A stretch of 64,000 bases of DNA, taken from the NCBI GenBank assembly GCA_935421135.1, contig OW285191.1, positions 3,449,219-3,513,218 of the forward strand, given 5' to 3'. The stretch comes from Bugulina stolonifera. Lineage: Eukaryota > Bryozoa > Gymnolaemata > Cheilostomatida > Bugulidae. This document shows, in pieces, positions 1 to 13,900 of this stretch (position 1 is its first letter; each line of letters begins with the position of its first letter). The notes below the pieces were generated by a model that saw only the letters and a list, made by a program, of their open reading frames with translations, was not told the DNA's origin and did no database searches. Position numbers and translations under genes: made by a program.

Positions 1-1783
<1,783 letters not shown>

Positions 1784-1884
1784 ACTACTGGATGGGTGCT
1801 CTCTGTCTACCCTCCACCGGTACCACTAGATTGTATAGCATCTTAGCCTATGTTTTGTAAATTATGTTCTCTATAGTGATAAAT

Positions 1885-1890
1885 AATAAA
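1885..1890 (+). terminator. Polyadenylation signal of PSMC4
   Basis: AATAAA lies about 100 bases after the PSMC4 stop codon, a normal position for the cleavage and polyadenylation hexamer of a short 3' UTR. Confidence 0.6.
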
Positions 1891-3317
1891 CAGCTATCAT
1901 GTTAAAATTTAAACCTACAATTAAGGTTTTATGTCTACATGCTGCAGTCCACTATTTTAATATTACAGTATATAATATAGCAAACAGAATCAGATATATA
2001 TACAGTATATGTTCAGTGTGAATAAATTAGGTGTTGATAGAGAGCAGGAGAGAGAAATCATAATCTTAGAAATACAGTCATAGTCACTCGGGTAGACTAA
2101 TGAGCATAACCAGAAGTTGTCCTCCCAATTTGACTGAGTGCTGATAATTTATTTAGAAGTTGTCCTCTTTTCTGCGATTTCCTTGAGACAAGAGAAAACA
2201 ACTTCGCTTTATAATTAATAATGCTGTTATTCAGTTTAGCAACACTGTTGAGAGTTTTTGTAGCTACTGCAAACATTGTGGAAGGGAGAGAGAGAGTGGT
2301 GCATGTTATTTGATGTATGTGCATGTATAGAGAGCTCTCGGCCTGCAATACATCTCTGCATGTACATGTAGTAGTAATAGACCATCACTAGGCCTGAATT
2401 TGAACAAGTGGTTTGGTTTGAATGAAAATACGTATTTTTATGACAACTGCACATTTAATTTCAATATGTTCTCAATTAAAAATGGTACACATGTTATCAA
2501 GTAGGTATTCGGAGCCATGTATAACAATGGTAATCTACATATTGGTAATTCTATAATAAAATTGACTTTATTCCAGGTGCTTACGTCAGCAACTTGGCTA
2601 AATCTAATATACAATTAAACACAAAACTGGAAATGAACATATTTATTTAGCATTCAGTTACTGATTAGTGTTTGTTTTAGTTTTTAAAAATAGATTAGAT
2701 TGACTTGAAGTGTTGTAACCTAAATATTTACAGAGTGTGCTATATACACCTACTTGACTACCTGAGTGCATGTACCATGTACAGAGTGTGCTATATACAC
2801 CTACTTGACTACCTGAGTGCATGTACCATGTACATGCTTGTCATTTCAATTGCTTTCAGATTTAAATATTACATAACTAGCAACAATATTCTATACCGTA
2901 ATTGATTCCAAAAGTGTCTTTATTATTTATTATGTAATATATACAATTATAAGGTACATGACTGTATATTTCATCTACAAAAAAGTTGCTAACAAATTTT
3001 TGGCTCAAGTGCAAGAGTGTGTAATAGATTTTCTTTCATTCCTTCAGAAGGTTGTACCATGATATAGCGTGCAAAGGATAGGAGATCTATAAACCAAATA
3101 CAACATAATAACCTCCCAGGTTAGGCTCCCAGTGGAATTGGCATGATGGGATGGTATACACACCTCGCCAATCATATCCTTATCATGTAGCAATAATTTC
3201 ACCATAGGACGTCTCTATAATATGAATATTAAGTCGGCGTATGTGATATAACCCGCATTAGGTATACCTTACGATATTTGCATTCATATGTTTGCCTGCT
3301 CCAACGTAGATACAATA
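1891..3317. other. Intergenic, AT-rich
   Basis: No convincing exon on either strand. Short open frames here show no domain or splice-site support. The only internal structure noted is the 51-bp direct duplication at 2731-2832. Confidence 0.6.
2731..2832 (+). repeat. 51-bp direct tandem duplication
   Basis: Two essentially identical 51-bp copies beginning CAGAGTGTGCTATATACACC at 2731 and 2782. No open frame of interest spans them. Confidence 0.9.
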
Positions 3318-4421
3318 CTAATACACCAACACAGATGCTTTCTTGTGTCTTTCGTTAATACTTGAACCAGATGTAAATTCATTTTTCTCTGTTTCCACAT
3401 CAGCCAAATCTAGAAACTGCACTCTCTTTCCGCCATGTTTGGACTTCTTACTTTTGACCCTTGCTGGAAGACTTCGAACACTTTCAACGGTTTCAACTGT
3501 CAGTTTCGGTATCTTTGGTGATGGCGGGCGACCGGCAAAGAATATATTGTGAGTTGGTAGTAGCGTCTCTTCAAATGTTGTAAATACCACAGGAGCTGAA
3601 TGTATCACTTTCTTTCTATTGGTTGCGCATTTTACGCATTGATGGCCTCTGATTGGTCGCGTATATTTAAAGGTACAGTTTGAACAGTTTAGTTGTGACC
3701 AGTAATCTGAAAGACTTTGAGATCTTGTGAAAGGCTTGGCAATCTTTAAACAGTTATGTTTAGCCAGATCATCTGCAGACATCTTGGGAATGCCCCTATT
3801 AGGCAATGAGGAACTGTGTATACTCGGTAGCTGGAACATGCGAGGTAACTTACTGGTTTCATGTGACGTGTAATTTTCCCTGGAGATACTTTTGGCAACC
3901 TACATAATATATCGACAAACAAGAATAAATATTTAAATAGACGGTTGGGCAAGTATTTAAAGTAAGAGACATTTTGAGTTAACCTGACAACAATAATATA
4001 TATTCCATTTTGCTCTGTGATCAATCCTGAAATACTAAATAATGGTGGTTGAATTAACTTGCTTTGCTTGTAAAAGCAGATCTAAGTGTGTTACTGTAAA
4101 CAATAAAGGTAAGCAGACACTGTCAGCATATACAACAAGTGAAAAATGTACTTGGCTAATATAAAAAATTAGCTTATACTGCCAGAGGAAAAGTGTGTGG
4201 ATGCCAGTAGGCATATAATACTGATAGATCTCTACCTTACTGGACTCTGAGCACCTGCTAGAAGTCGGGGCTGATTCCAGAGGGTGAAGAGATAAGTACA
4301 TTGGAGATCTGAGGTACTTTCCTCTGGGGGTAAGTCTGCTTCCATCTTCTCTAATCGTCATCTCACTGACAGAGGACATGTCACTTCGTGCTAGTGCAGC
4401 TTCTTTCTCGCTCTCAGCCAT
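3318..4421 (-). CDS. Unknown protein with CxxC/CxxC cluster and RVxF-like motif
   Basis: I do not recognise the family. Two exons (4236-4421 and 3318-3899, reading leftwards) join in phase 0 to give 255 residues. The donor is AAG|GTAGAG and the acceptor ATGTAG|GTTGCC. The start at 4421 is supported by an in-frame stop 15 bases upstream. The N-terminus is Ser/Glu/Arg-rich, with GKYLRSPMYLSLHP near residue 35. The middle has C-x2-C then, 13 residues later, C-x2-C (CSNC...CVKC), a zinc-ribbon-like spacing. Near the C-terminus GGKRVQFLD matches the RVxF docking motif of protein phosphatase 1 partners. A role as a PP1 regulator is inference from one short motif. The stop codon of the next gene upstream on the same strand lies about 510 bases away. 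Confidence 0.62.
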
Positions 4422-4933
4422 GCTGGAAGAAATTTACCTGCAATATAATAAATACATGTACATTGTAAGTACTCACTGTGTGCTTATTGTATGATCATGG
4501 TAAACAGCAAGAGCATGACTTGAAACCTGCATGCTTCTAGACTAATTTTAATGTTGGAGAGCCCCAAGGTACTGATAGTATATCTACAATGTATATTAAC
4601 CAAGTGACAAGGTGGAGAAGTTCTAAAGTTGGGTGTATAACTCAGCCTATGATGACTGTATGTGTACATGGCCTGTTTATAAATGAGCAAAGCATGTAAA
4701 TTTGCTGGATTATCATGTAATATAACGTCGTAGTGCAGGTACTGCAGCATGTACATGTGTGTGTAGTACTTGTATACACAGACATACATGTATTTAGTAG
4801 TATAATATACATGTAATAGTCCTGTATGTACATGTACATGTACATGTTCATCATATATGCATGTATGTTGCTGGTACCTTATGTTACATGTACATTTATG
4901 TAGACAATATATAGTAGTTTATAATTATTATTT
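4422..4933. other. Intergenic, rich in TACATGTA-type palindromes
   Basis: AT-rich spacer with many overlapping ACATGTAC/TACATGTA words, for example near 4828-4850. It may contain the promoter or 5' UTR intron of the gene starting at 4421, since an acceptor-like ATTGCAG precedes that start. No coding signal was seen. Confidence 0.5.
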
Positions 4934-7900
4934 TTATTGGTAGAAATTTCTTGAGCAATTTACATGGTAGATACACTGAACTGCTAGCCTTGTGCAGTCA
5001 TCGCTGTCTCTGGCAGTTTGAAAAGTCTGGTTCAGTGTATTTATTTCACACCTTTTAAATTCGCATACAGTATCGCCAAGGTGTGCTCCTAGGTATATCT
5101 CTGAGCTGTACTGATGAGGTGTCAAATTACACCGGAACAGTACACTGTGTGCAGATTGAGTATTGTTATTATTGTATATTGTGCTAGCTATATACCTGGA
5201 CAGTGTACATCATGCTAAGCAGTGTTAATATTGATAAGCATATACATACATGTAATATATATAATATTGTAACATGTAATAACTGATATACAGTGTAGAT
5301 GTGTATATGTACAGTGTAGATGTGTGTCAGGGTCTGGTGATTACCTGTAGACAGATCAATAGCCTGATACACAGACACCAATAATTGATCATCCAAATGC
5401 AATGAGATGCACGAAGGCATGTAAATTGTACATTTAAAGGACCCCTCTCACCGTTTTTGTTTACACTTTGAGACACCCACGTGCTCGCTAGAGCAACCAT
5501 CATGATTGGTTACTTGCACTGTATTATAATTGGCTAACTAAATCGCATGTGCATGTACACGTGTGGGAAAGTCCATCGGGTGATCGATGGGAATCAGTTG
5601 ACTGTGGACAGAATAGAATATAGTATTTTGCTTTTGCCAAAATGAAATTATTGTTGCAAGATGAAAATGCTATCGAGAGATGATACGATACAAGGTATAT
5701 GGCAAGCATAGCAAAAATTGCAATCAAGTCATTGAAAGTAACTTTGTTTTCTTTTTGATTTTAATTTAATTTTTAATTTTTATGTACTATGATCTATCTA
5801 TGTCACAGTGTTGTGTAATTAATATTTAAAAATATCTGTACATGTGAATATAGCAATGATGATTATTGTTATTTACCCCTTGCTCACATTGATACATAAT
5901 TGATTTGTTAAAATAACATGCTAGTTACTTATGGCTAATTATATTATACATCATTCATATATCATATTACATGTACTTTACTATTTTAAACTCTACTAAA
6001 ATGGATAAAATGCAAATTGGAAATAAAATATTGGGATTATAATAATAACTTTATTAACTAGGATTGTTGCTGTCTACATATATGTAGGCCTATATGCAGT
6101 ACCTGATCAAAAATTTAATTTATTGAATTTCAAAATAATTGCATCATTTGATTGCAGCCGTAAGTAAAATAAACTTTTGATGACACTATATTCAACTCAT
6201 TTTCTTTCTCTATTGTAATAATAATACTATGATGACTAAAATGTGTGTAATGAATGCTTCTTTTTAGTAGTTTGTCAAGACTATGGCCCAGGAATGTGAA
6301 GTCCCATCAATCGCAACCTCTTAAAGCCATACTTGAGTGACGAGTATTGTACCTTGGAAACTAAGTTGACTCGTTTTACATAGGTATACATAAGGTAAGT
6401 GCATCATACACTTTCAAGATTCAGCAAAGTTTTCACTGTAAACACTGCTGCATGTACATATTACTTTCCTGTACTGTGGTTTTTGGAATGTAGCCTAGCA
6501 AAATCAGTGTCGGTTTGATTTGTATTCATCATTTTCAATCTTGTACATTGTACCTAGCAGTTATATTCTGTTGCTTAGTGTGGGCTGATTTTAAGTACCA
6601 TCTGTTGACGTTAATATACTTTTAGGTGATCCAATAGTATGGTCACATGTTCACATAATGTTGTAGAAACATCGACCAAGCAACATGCTTGAACTGAAGT
6701 ACTTACCTACAATTTGAGCAGCTAAATCAATCGTGAGGTTTGTAAAGTATTGACTGGTACCTTCAAATATTAATATTCTGACACAATTGGAATTTTTTTC
6801 ATTTATATATGTATTAGTAGTTGGCCTGATACTTCATGTATGATCTTTCAGTGAATAGAATTTCTATGAGTACAGTACGTGTTGTATTTGATGTCTTTGA
6901 TAGCCAATTCTAGTTTGATTTTGTCTATATTGTGCAGTTACCTTAATGATCTTTTCTATTTATTAATTTGATTGTTACTGCCACGTTTCAAGTGATCGTA
7001 ATCCACAAGCTTTAATGTTAACAAGAACTAATATTATGCACTCATGGTTATTTGCAATTAGCCGAGTAGAGTTAGCTTGTTCCAAGATGTCATTATTTTG
7101 AATTCCAAGATTACTCATTTATTGTATGTTAAACATTTTTATGTGTTTGCAGTCATAGTCAATTGAAAATACACGCGGCTCAAAATTGATACTTTATAGA
7201 CTATTGTATTCGATTTGACATGTATTTTGTGCTATTTTTCTTATCTTTCCCAGTCTTTAGGGAGGGTTTATTTTACTAGATGAAACCGCAATTTTCCATT
7301 TGTAAATACATGTAAGTGCTGTTGTTATAAACATTAATTTACTGATTATCTGCCAATACAAACTCTAGAAATATTTTATTGCCCTCTACGTTTTATGACA
7401 CTGAGCTATGATTGCAAGATTGATTTAGGCCTGTTAGTATACTTTTGGCAAAGTGCTGGAGACTAAAATCAATAGCCATGGAATCACGTGTACATGTATA
7501 AATCCGCCTGACTATGATGCATGCACATTTCAACAAAAATGTTTGAAATGATTTGGTCTGTCGTACTCTCTGAAAATGTAATCGTCATTCTTAGTTATTA
7601 AATATGAGAACATCAAATGACTATTCAACTTCAATATCTTGAAACATTTATTGTTGATTTACGTTATCTGTTTATAACAAAATACAACAATGAAAACAGC
7701 GGAAACCAGGGTAAAATACATGTGTAAAGTATTGAACATGAACAGTGTATGTATAATATACATTGTGGGCAGAATTAAGTCATAATGAGATACACAGTCC
7801 ATGTAGGGCGCCAGCAGAAGTTTGTTTTCAATCGTAATCGTTCACCTTGAATGCTGAGGCACTATAACGCTTCACCTTTTATATAGTTACTTGATGAGGA

Positions 7901-10900
7901 AACCTCTTGGAGTACGGGTGAAATGTACATTTAGAACACTTCTTTTGCAATCCAATATGTATTATCTGCAATTCAAAATGTAGAGCATTTCATTAAGAAA
8001 AATGGTTGTGACCCTTACCAAAATTATATTGCTATTCCGAAGAAAAAACATCAATGGTTGGGTTCAACTCCCACAACAGAATTTTCCACCCTGTTGAATA
8101 GCTGATGCCGGAGTACTAGTACTGATAACCAAGTTGATGTACATAACATATTACTGCTACAACACTTACCTATGCTTTTTCCAACACTGAAGATAAAGAT
8201 GATATAGTGCAAGCTGTAGAATAGTTTGAATTTCCACGCCAGTGTCTGGTAGCATGGAATTGGTCTAGCTAGGTTCCCCTTCTTTCATACAGCTTTGGAA
8301 TCTCACTGTGCTAAAAAATAATGATAGCAATATAATATTTATGGCGCCAAACACAATTCTTTAACATGGCTGCCCAATAGCAAAGCTAGTCGAGGGGCCT
8401 CCACGGCTCCTAGAGCTGGATATTATTATAGTTCAATATAGTACAGAAGGAAGACCTTCTTCGGAATTCGAACCTCCTAAATCGCATAGGTTGTCGGTTT
8501 TGTTAGCTAAAGCATGATTGTGTATTTCACATTTTGCAAGAATAGACTGATGAAATCTACCTCAATGAGTTTATGTTTGTGCATAAATTTAATTCAAGAA
8601 GAAGGTTTTAGTGCTATATTGTAATGAGCTACATAACAAATTATAAACACCTACCAGTAGAAAGAACTGGATGTAGAAATTGAGGTTGGCATTCGATTTA
8701 CAAATTCTTCATCAAAGGTGAGTGTGCGTCTTTACCCTGCTCACCAGATCATTCCTTCCTTTCAGCAAACAATCAAATGCAACTACGTCTTTATCGATGT
8801 CAGGAAAGTTACTTGCTGACTGCATTGGAACTAGTCTGTAATCAACACAGTGAGTACATCGTAAGATACAAATACAATAAAAACATAAAATTCTTTAGAA
8901 ATGAAGCGTGGCTGTTTTGATCAAAAAAAAATTTTGACCATGTGGACATAAATAAAAGTACACTAGGTTAGCTCAGCTGCATTAGAGAGGTGAATTTGTG
9001 TCTAATGAAGTTAGTATCAGGTCCCACCAACTTTTTAGATTTAGCCGGGGGGGGGGGGGGGGGGGGGTTAAAAGAGTGAATAAACTAAATACAGTAATTC
9101 AAATATCTTGAATAGACCAGATCAGTCAATTGATTATTTTAGAAATAAATTTATGATAGAATTATTGTTTGTATTTACATCCAAATTTTGCTTGGCTAAA
9201 TGAATCAACTAACTATATTTTTGCAGAATATGTGTATTGTAAATTGTATTTGAATATGCATATTGTAGATGTAAAGACTTATTTTAAATTTATTAATTTA
9301 ATACAACAATTACAATACAATAACTTCACATTTTTGTAAAGTTCATTGTCAAAACTCAATTGAATATTATATTCAATATTAAAATTTAGTTTCACAGTAT
9401 TGTAATATAAATATGTTAAAATCATAATCACTTAGATTATTATAATTATATCACATCATATAGCCCAACTAATGTTATAATAATATGAAATATAATAATC
9501 ATATGACTTACTTTTTGTGTTAAAAGTTATCCAATTTTATTAATTATTTATTTAATATTTAATTTCAATCTTAGTCATTTGTTTGTTTTTTAAACAAAAT
9601 AAATAAAAATGAGTACATATAATATATGTACTCATTTTTATTTATTTTGTTTAAGCATTTAATATATGATATATTAAATGCTTACCATGCTCATGCTGAG
9701 TATTGTGATGGCTGACAATCTGGCCATAAACTAAGCTCATGTTTTTCAGAAAATGAAATTTATGAAATGAAAATCCAACTTTCGAATGCCATTCTTAGCG
9801 TTTCTGTGTACTATGAATTTTCAACTCAACCCATAGACATGAACGGAGATAGATAGTACAGTATCTAATCTTGGTACTTGCAATAACTCTGTGATCAATT
9901 GTATTGTAAACAAAATACCACGTGCAGACCGCTAGCATGGTCATGTGACTTTGGTTTGTTTATAAAATTTGATATTAGTATGATAATCCATAGTTTCGAA
10001 TAAACAATGGCAGCTATAAAAATAAAACTTCTTTCAAGGGTGTAATATAAATTGAAGGGTGCATGGTTGCAAGTAGTATATGCCCATGGATTATTTTTGC
10101 ATATTTCAGGCTACTTTTGAAAATATTTGCAAAAAACTAAACCTCTCTCTATACAACTTTTTCGAGGCTATAAATGGCGACGCCCAGGAAATTTTCTTCG
10201 TTCAAAATTTTATTGATTTCCAATAATTATGTTGGAATAAAATAGTTTTATAGCATAGAAAAAATAGCCATTTTCAGCAATAACAAGTAGCGCATAGTAA
10301 TACTAGTCTAAAAGAGGGCCAGAGTGCCTGTGAGTCTGTCCAGCAGGTGACAATTGATTGATAGTGACTCACTATCAACTATTACAGGCCACCTTAAACT
10401 GCTGGGAACGGCACAGCCCTTTGATCGGTTTACTGTGCAGCTGCTTGTCTAGCCTTCTAAAATTTCTTTTCATGAAAATACTGGCCATAATAATTATTTT
10501 AATTTTCCTTTGTTTAAAAGCCCAACAGGCACTTATTGAGGTAGAACAGCACAACCTTCCAAATAGGTGAAACTGTTACTTCTTGATCCCAACACTGAAA
10601 TATGGATCAACTCCGTGACATTTCAGCTTACTTCAAATCACACCATTCCAATTCATGCCCCTGTGGTCTGAATGTGGAACAGTTCATGAATAAATACAAA
10701 TATGAATCCAAGGAATTTAAATCAGATAAAGCGGAAGATATTCTGCTTGCCACAAAAATTCCCCAAAGCCATGAGAAATACCTCGTACTTATCAAGAAAC
10801 ACTTTCTGATATTATCCCAAAGATACCATCCAGACAAAAATTCCCCAGAACAAGCTGTTATCTGCGGGGCAACTATGGTTTCACTAAATAAAGCGCTCTG

Positions 10901-13900
10901 CACGATAGAACAGAAATACTACCAGAAAACAGAAGAGAAATCAACGGCTATCAAGGATGGCAAAATATACAAATACAGAGCCAAAGAAATCATCACATGC
11001 CAACATCACGAAAGTGTAGCTGCTTACTGCCACCCTTCATATTTAGGGGAGTGGAAAACTATTCTTGAAAGAGAATTCCTGCATAAACCATCGAACATAC
11101 AAAAAGGTATGCAGTTTGGAAACCCCAAGCAGTCACTGTACATTAATCTGTATAACACCGGCACAGTTTTCATCCAAGGAAACCTAGCCATTTCATACTC
11201 AATAGAAAACATGGAAAGATTGATTTCCCTCCTACCTATACCTAGTCCAATGGACCTAAGGAAAAGATCCACTGCATTCAAAGATGCAGTCAAACTATTC
11301 CCAGACCCTGTCTACCACAAACAAGAACTGTTGTCGCTAATGGATCACTCAGAAGATGCCACTTCAAATAATAAGCAGGTCAACGAAGAACCAAATACCC
11401 GACAATTGGTCCAGCATGTCTCAACACTAACTAAAGACTCAACACCAAAAAATGTGTCCCCCAGTCTTTCATCAGACTGTAGTGAATTCAAATACCAAGA
11501 AAATCACTCTGCAGTGGAAAGTACACCCACAGAAAACTCTAAAATCCTGCAATCACAGTCCTTGGAACTGCAAGACCAAACCATGCAATCAACCCTCTCC
11601 ATGGCTATGACCATGATTCACAAACTAGAACAAAGACTAAACTCTGTAGTTAAAGAAACCAAAAAATCCCAGAGCGAGATGCAAAATCGTATAGCACTCC
11701 TAGAAAAAGAAAACCAAGAGCTAAAAAGCAGTCTCGGACCAAAGATAAGCTACCTACTACAACAACATCAACAGAAAAGCTTCTCTCAACCTAAGGAAAG
11801 TATCTCTACTCAAGATTCCACCACTGTTAATTCAGGTCCTGACCATCATGTGACTGAGAACAGCTGGAAAACTGTCAATCACAAAACAAAAAACAAAACG
11901 CATCAACAGTCAACAATTGCCAACAAACTCCCCACTACCGAGGAATCAAACACCATCAAATTTCAAGTAGACAAAGTGGCAGTCATTGAAAGCATCAAAG
12001 AAACTAATAAAACCTCCTCTGATGACAAAGTGAGAAGAGAAATAGGTAGCCACATCGACAAAGTGATCATTGACCGGATCACTCATTACCCCCACAATAA
12101 GAGCAAGCTGATGATTCAACTGGCCTCCAAACAAATGAGAGATAATGTTGTGAGCAACTGGCCCTCAAACAAGATATTCGGTTCCTCAAAGGCAAGGTTC
12201 CCAACTAAAGATGCGACTAACACAGTCGGAGTAGCAAAAGGTGTACCTCTTGATATGCTAGACTCTGATCTCCAGGCTGACCTGGACAAATCGTTCCAAG
12301 AGACCAGATACTACCGCATGACAAAAGGACCATCAAAACAAAAACTAAGATCGGTGAAAATCTACTTCAAGACCTCAGATGACCTGGAAAAAGCAATCAG
12401 CGATGGCCTTAAATTAGAAAGCCAAAATCAGTATGTGAGAGTGGAGGCACTAAAATGGAAACCACACGTTAGACACTGCACAAACTGCTGGCGTCTTGGT
12501 CACTCTCAGAGCCAATGTAACAGCGAAAAAGCATGTGCTCATTGCGGAGAAGACCTCAACGTTGGGCCTCATATCATATGTGCCGAGCAACCAAAATGTC
12601 GCAACTGTGGTGACGAACACAGCGCCGATCAACGAGACAAATGCAATGAATACAAAAGAAGACTAACAAAAATACAACGACGCCACGAAGAGCTCCACAA
12701 TGGCTGTTAAAATCTGTCAACTAAACATCAACGGAATGTCCAACAACACCATAATGGCACTAGAAAGATATATCTGGAAACAAGAGATTGACATAGTCTG
12801 CCTCTCAGAAACTAAACTCCACGAGCTGCCACACGGAGTTTTTTCGAATATGAACTGCATTTTGAGACCTAATGTGGATAATCCGAAACACCGTGGTGTG
12901 GCTTTGCTTGCAAAGAATAATATGCAATTCACAAGGTACCCAGAGCTAGAACCACTGTCTGCGGACATGTTAGTTAGCATCATAAAGATAGGCGGCCGAC
13001 GGTACTTTGTCTGCTCAGTGTATTCCCCTCCCAATGACAGCAATAAGCTCCAAGAAATTCTTGTTGCTACACAGAACATAAAGGAAAAAATGTCAGCACT
13101 AAAAGTAGAAGGTCTCATGTTGATTGGTGATCTTAACGCTCGACATGGGACTTGGGGAGACCACAGCCAAAACAAAACAGGTACATCCCTCATGGAGTTC
13201 CTACAAAAGTGGAGATTCGAGATCACCTTCAACCATGGAAGCCCGACATTCCTATGCGACAATGGTTCAAGTTACATTGACCTATTCATCACAACGGAAG
13301 GCTTGTCAAAGTACGTCATAAACCAATACTCAGATGACTCCGTAGAACTTTTCACTGGTGCCCCCCACAGGGGACACGTGCCAGTCATAACAGAACTCAG
13401 TATGCAAAAGCCTGTCATTACACCCAAAGAGTACTTCAAATGGAACGAGGCTGACTGGTACTCATATAGTCACACGTTAGAGACAATGTGTGAGCGTCAT
13501 ATGACAGGCTTCACCACATCAACAGATCCTAACGATGTCTGGAACACTCTGAAACACATCTTAACGAGATGCAAACAACTCTTTGTTCCATCAGCAAAAG
13601 CAAACAAACACAACAAACCATACTGGAATGCAGAACTTTCTAAGCTGTCAGCTGATCTCCGTGATGCAAGAGCTCGGTTCAAGTATCGTTCTACATATGA
13701 AAATGGAGAGCGGCTAGACAGCATCAAAAAGCAGTTTAAGGACGCATTGTCTGCAGCCCAACAACAATACTTGGAAATAAAATCATCAAAACTAAATGAC
13801 CATAATGGTGAACACTTCTGGAAAGATTTCAAAAACGTATTTCATAAAAAAGAGAATAACCTGATTGGAGACCTTCGAAACACAGACAACGGTGTTATCC

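Larger units (their letters stand above)
5111..10307. other. Long non-coding AT-rich stretch
   Basis: No open frame with coding character over about 5 kb on either strand. It holds an inverted-repeat end at 5431-5451, two tRNA-B-box-like words (8060-8072 on plus, 8463-8474 on minus), a run of 21 G at 9047-9067 and a double hairpin at 9590-9684. It probably lies in the large intron of the gene spanning 4934-16695. Confidence 0.5.

Noticed and set aside
5341..5359. 19-base mini-exon between AG and GT on the minus strand
   Set aside because: Its phases do not join the candidate exons on either side.
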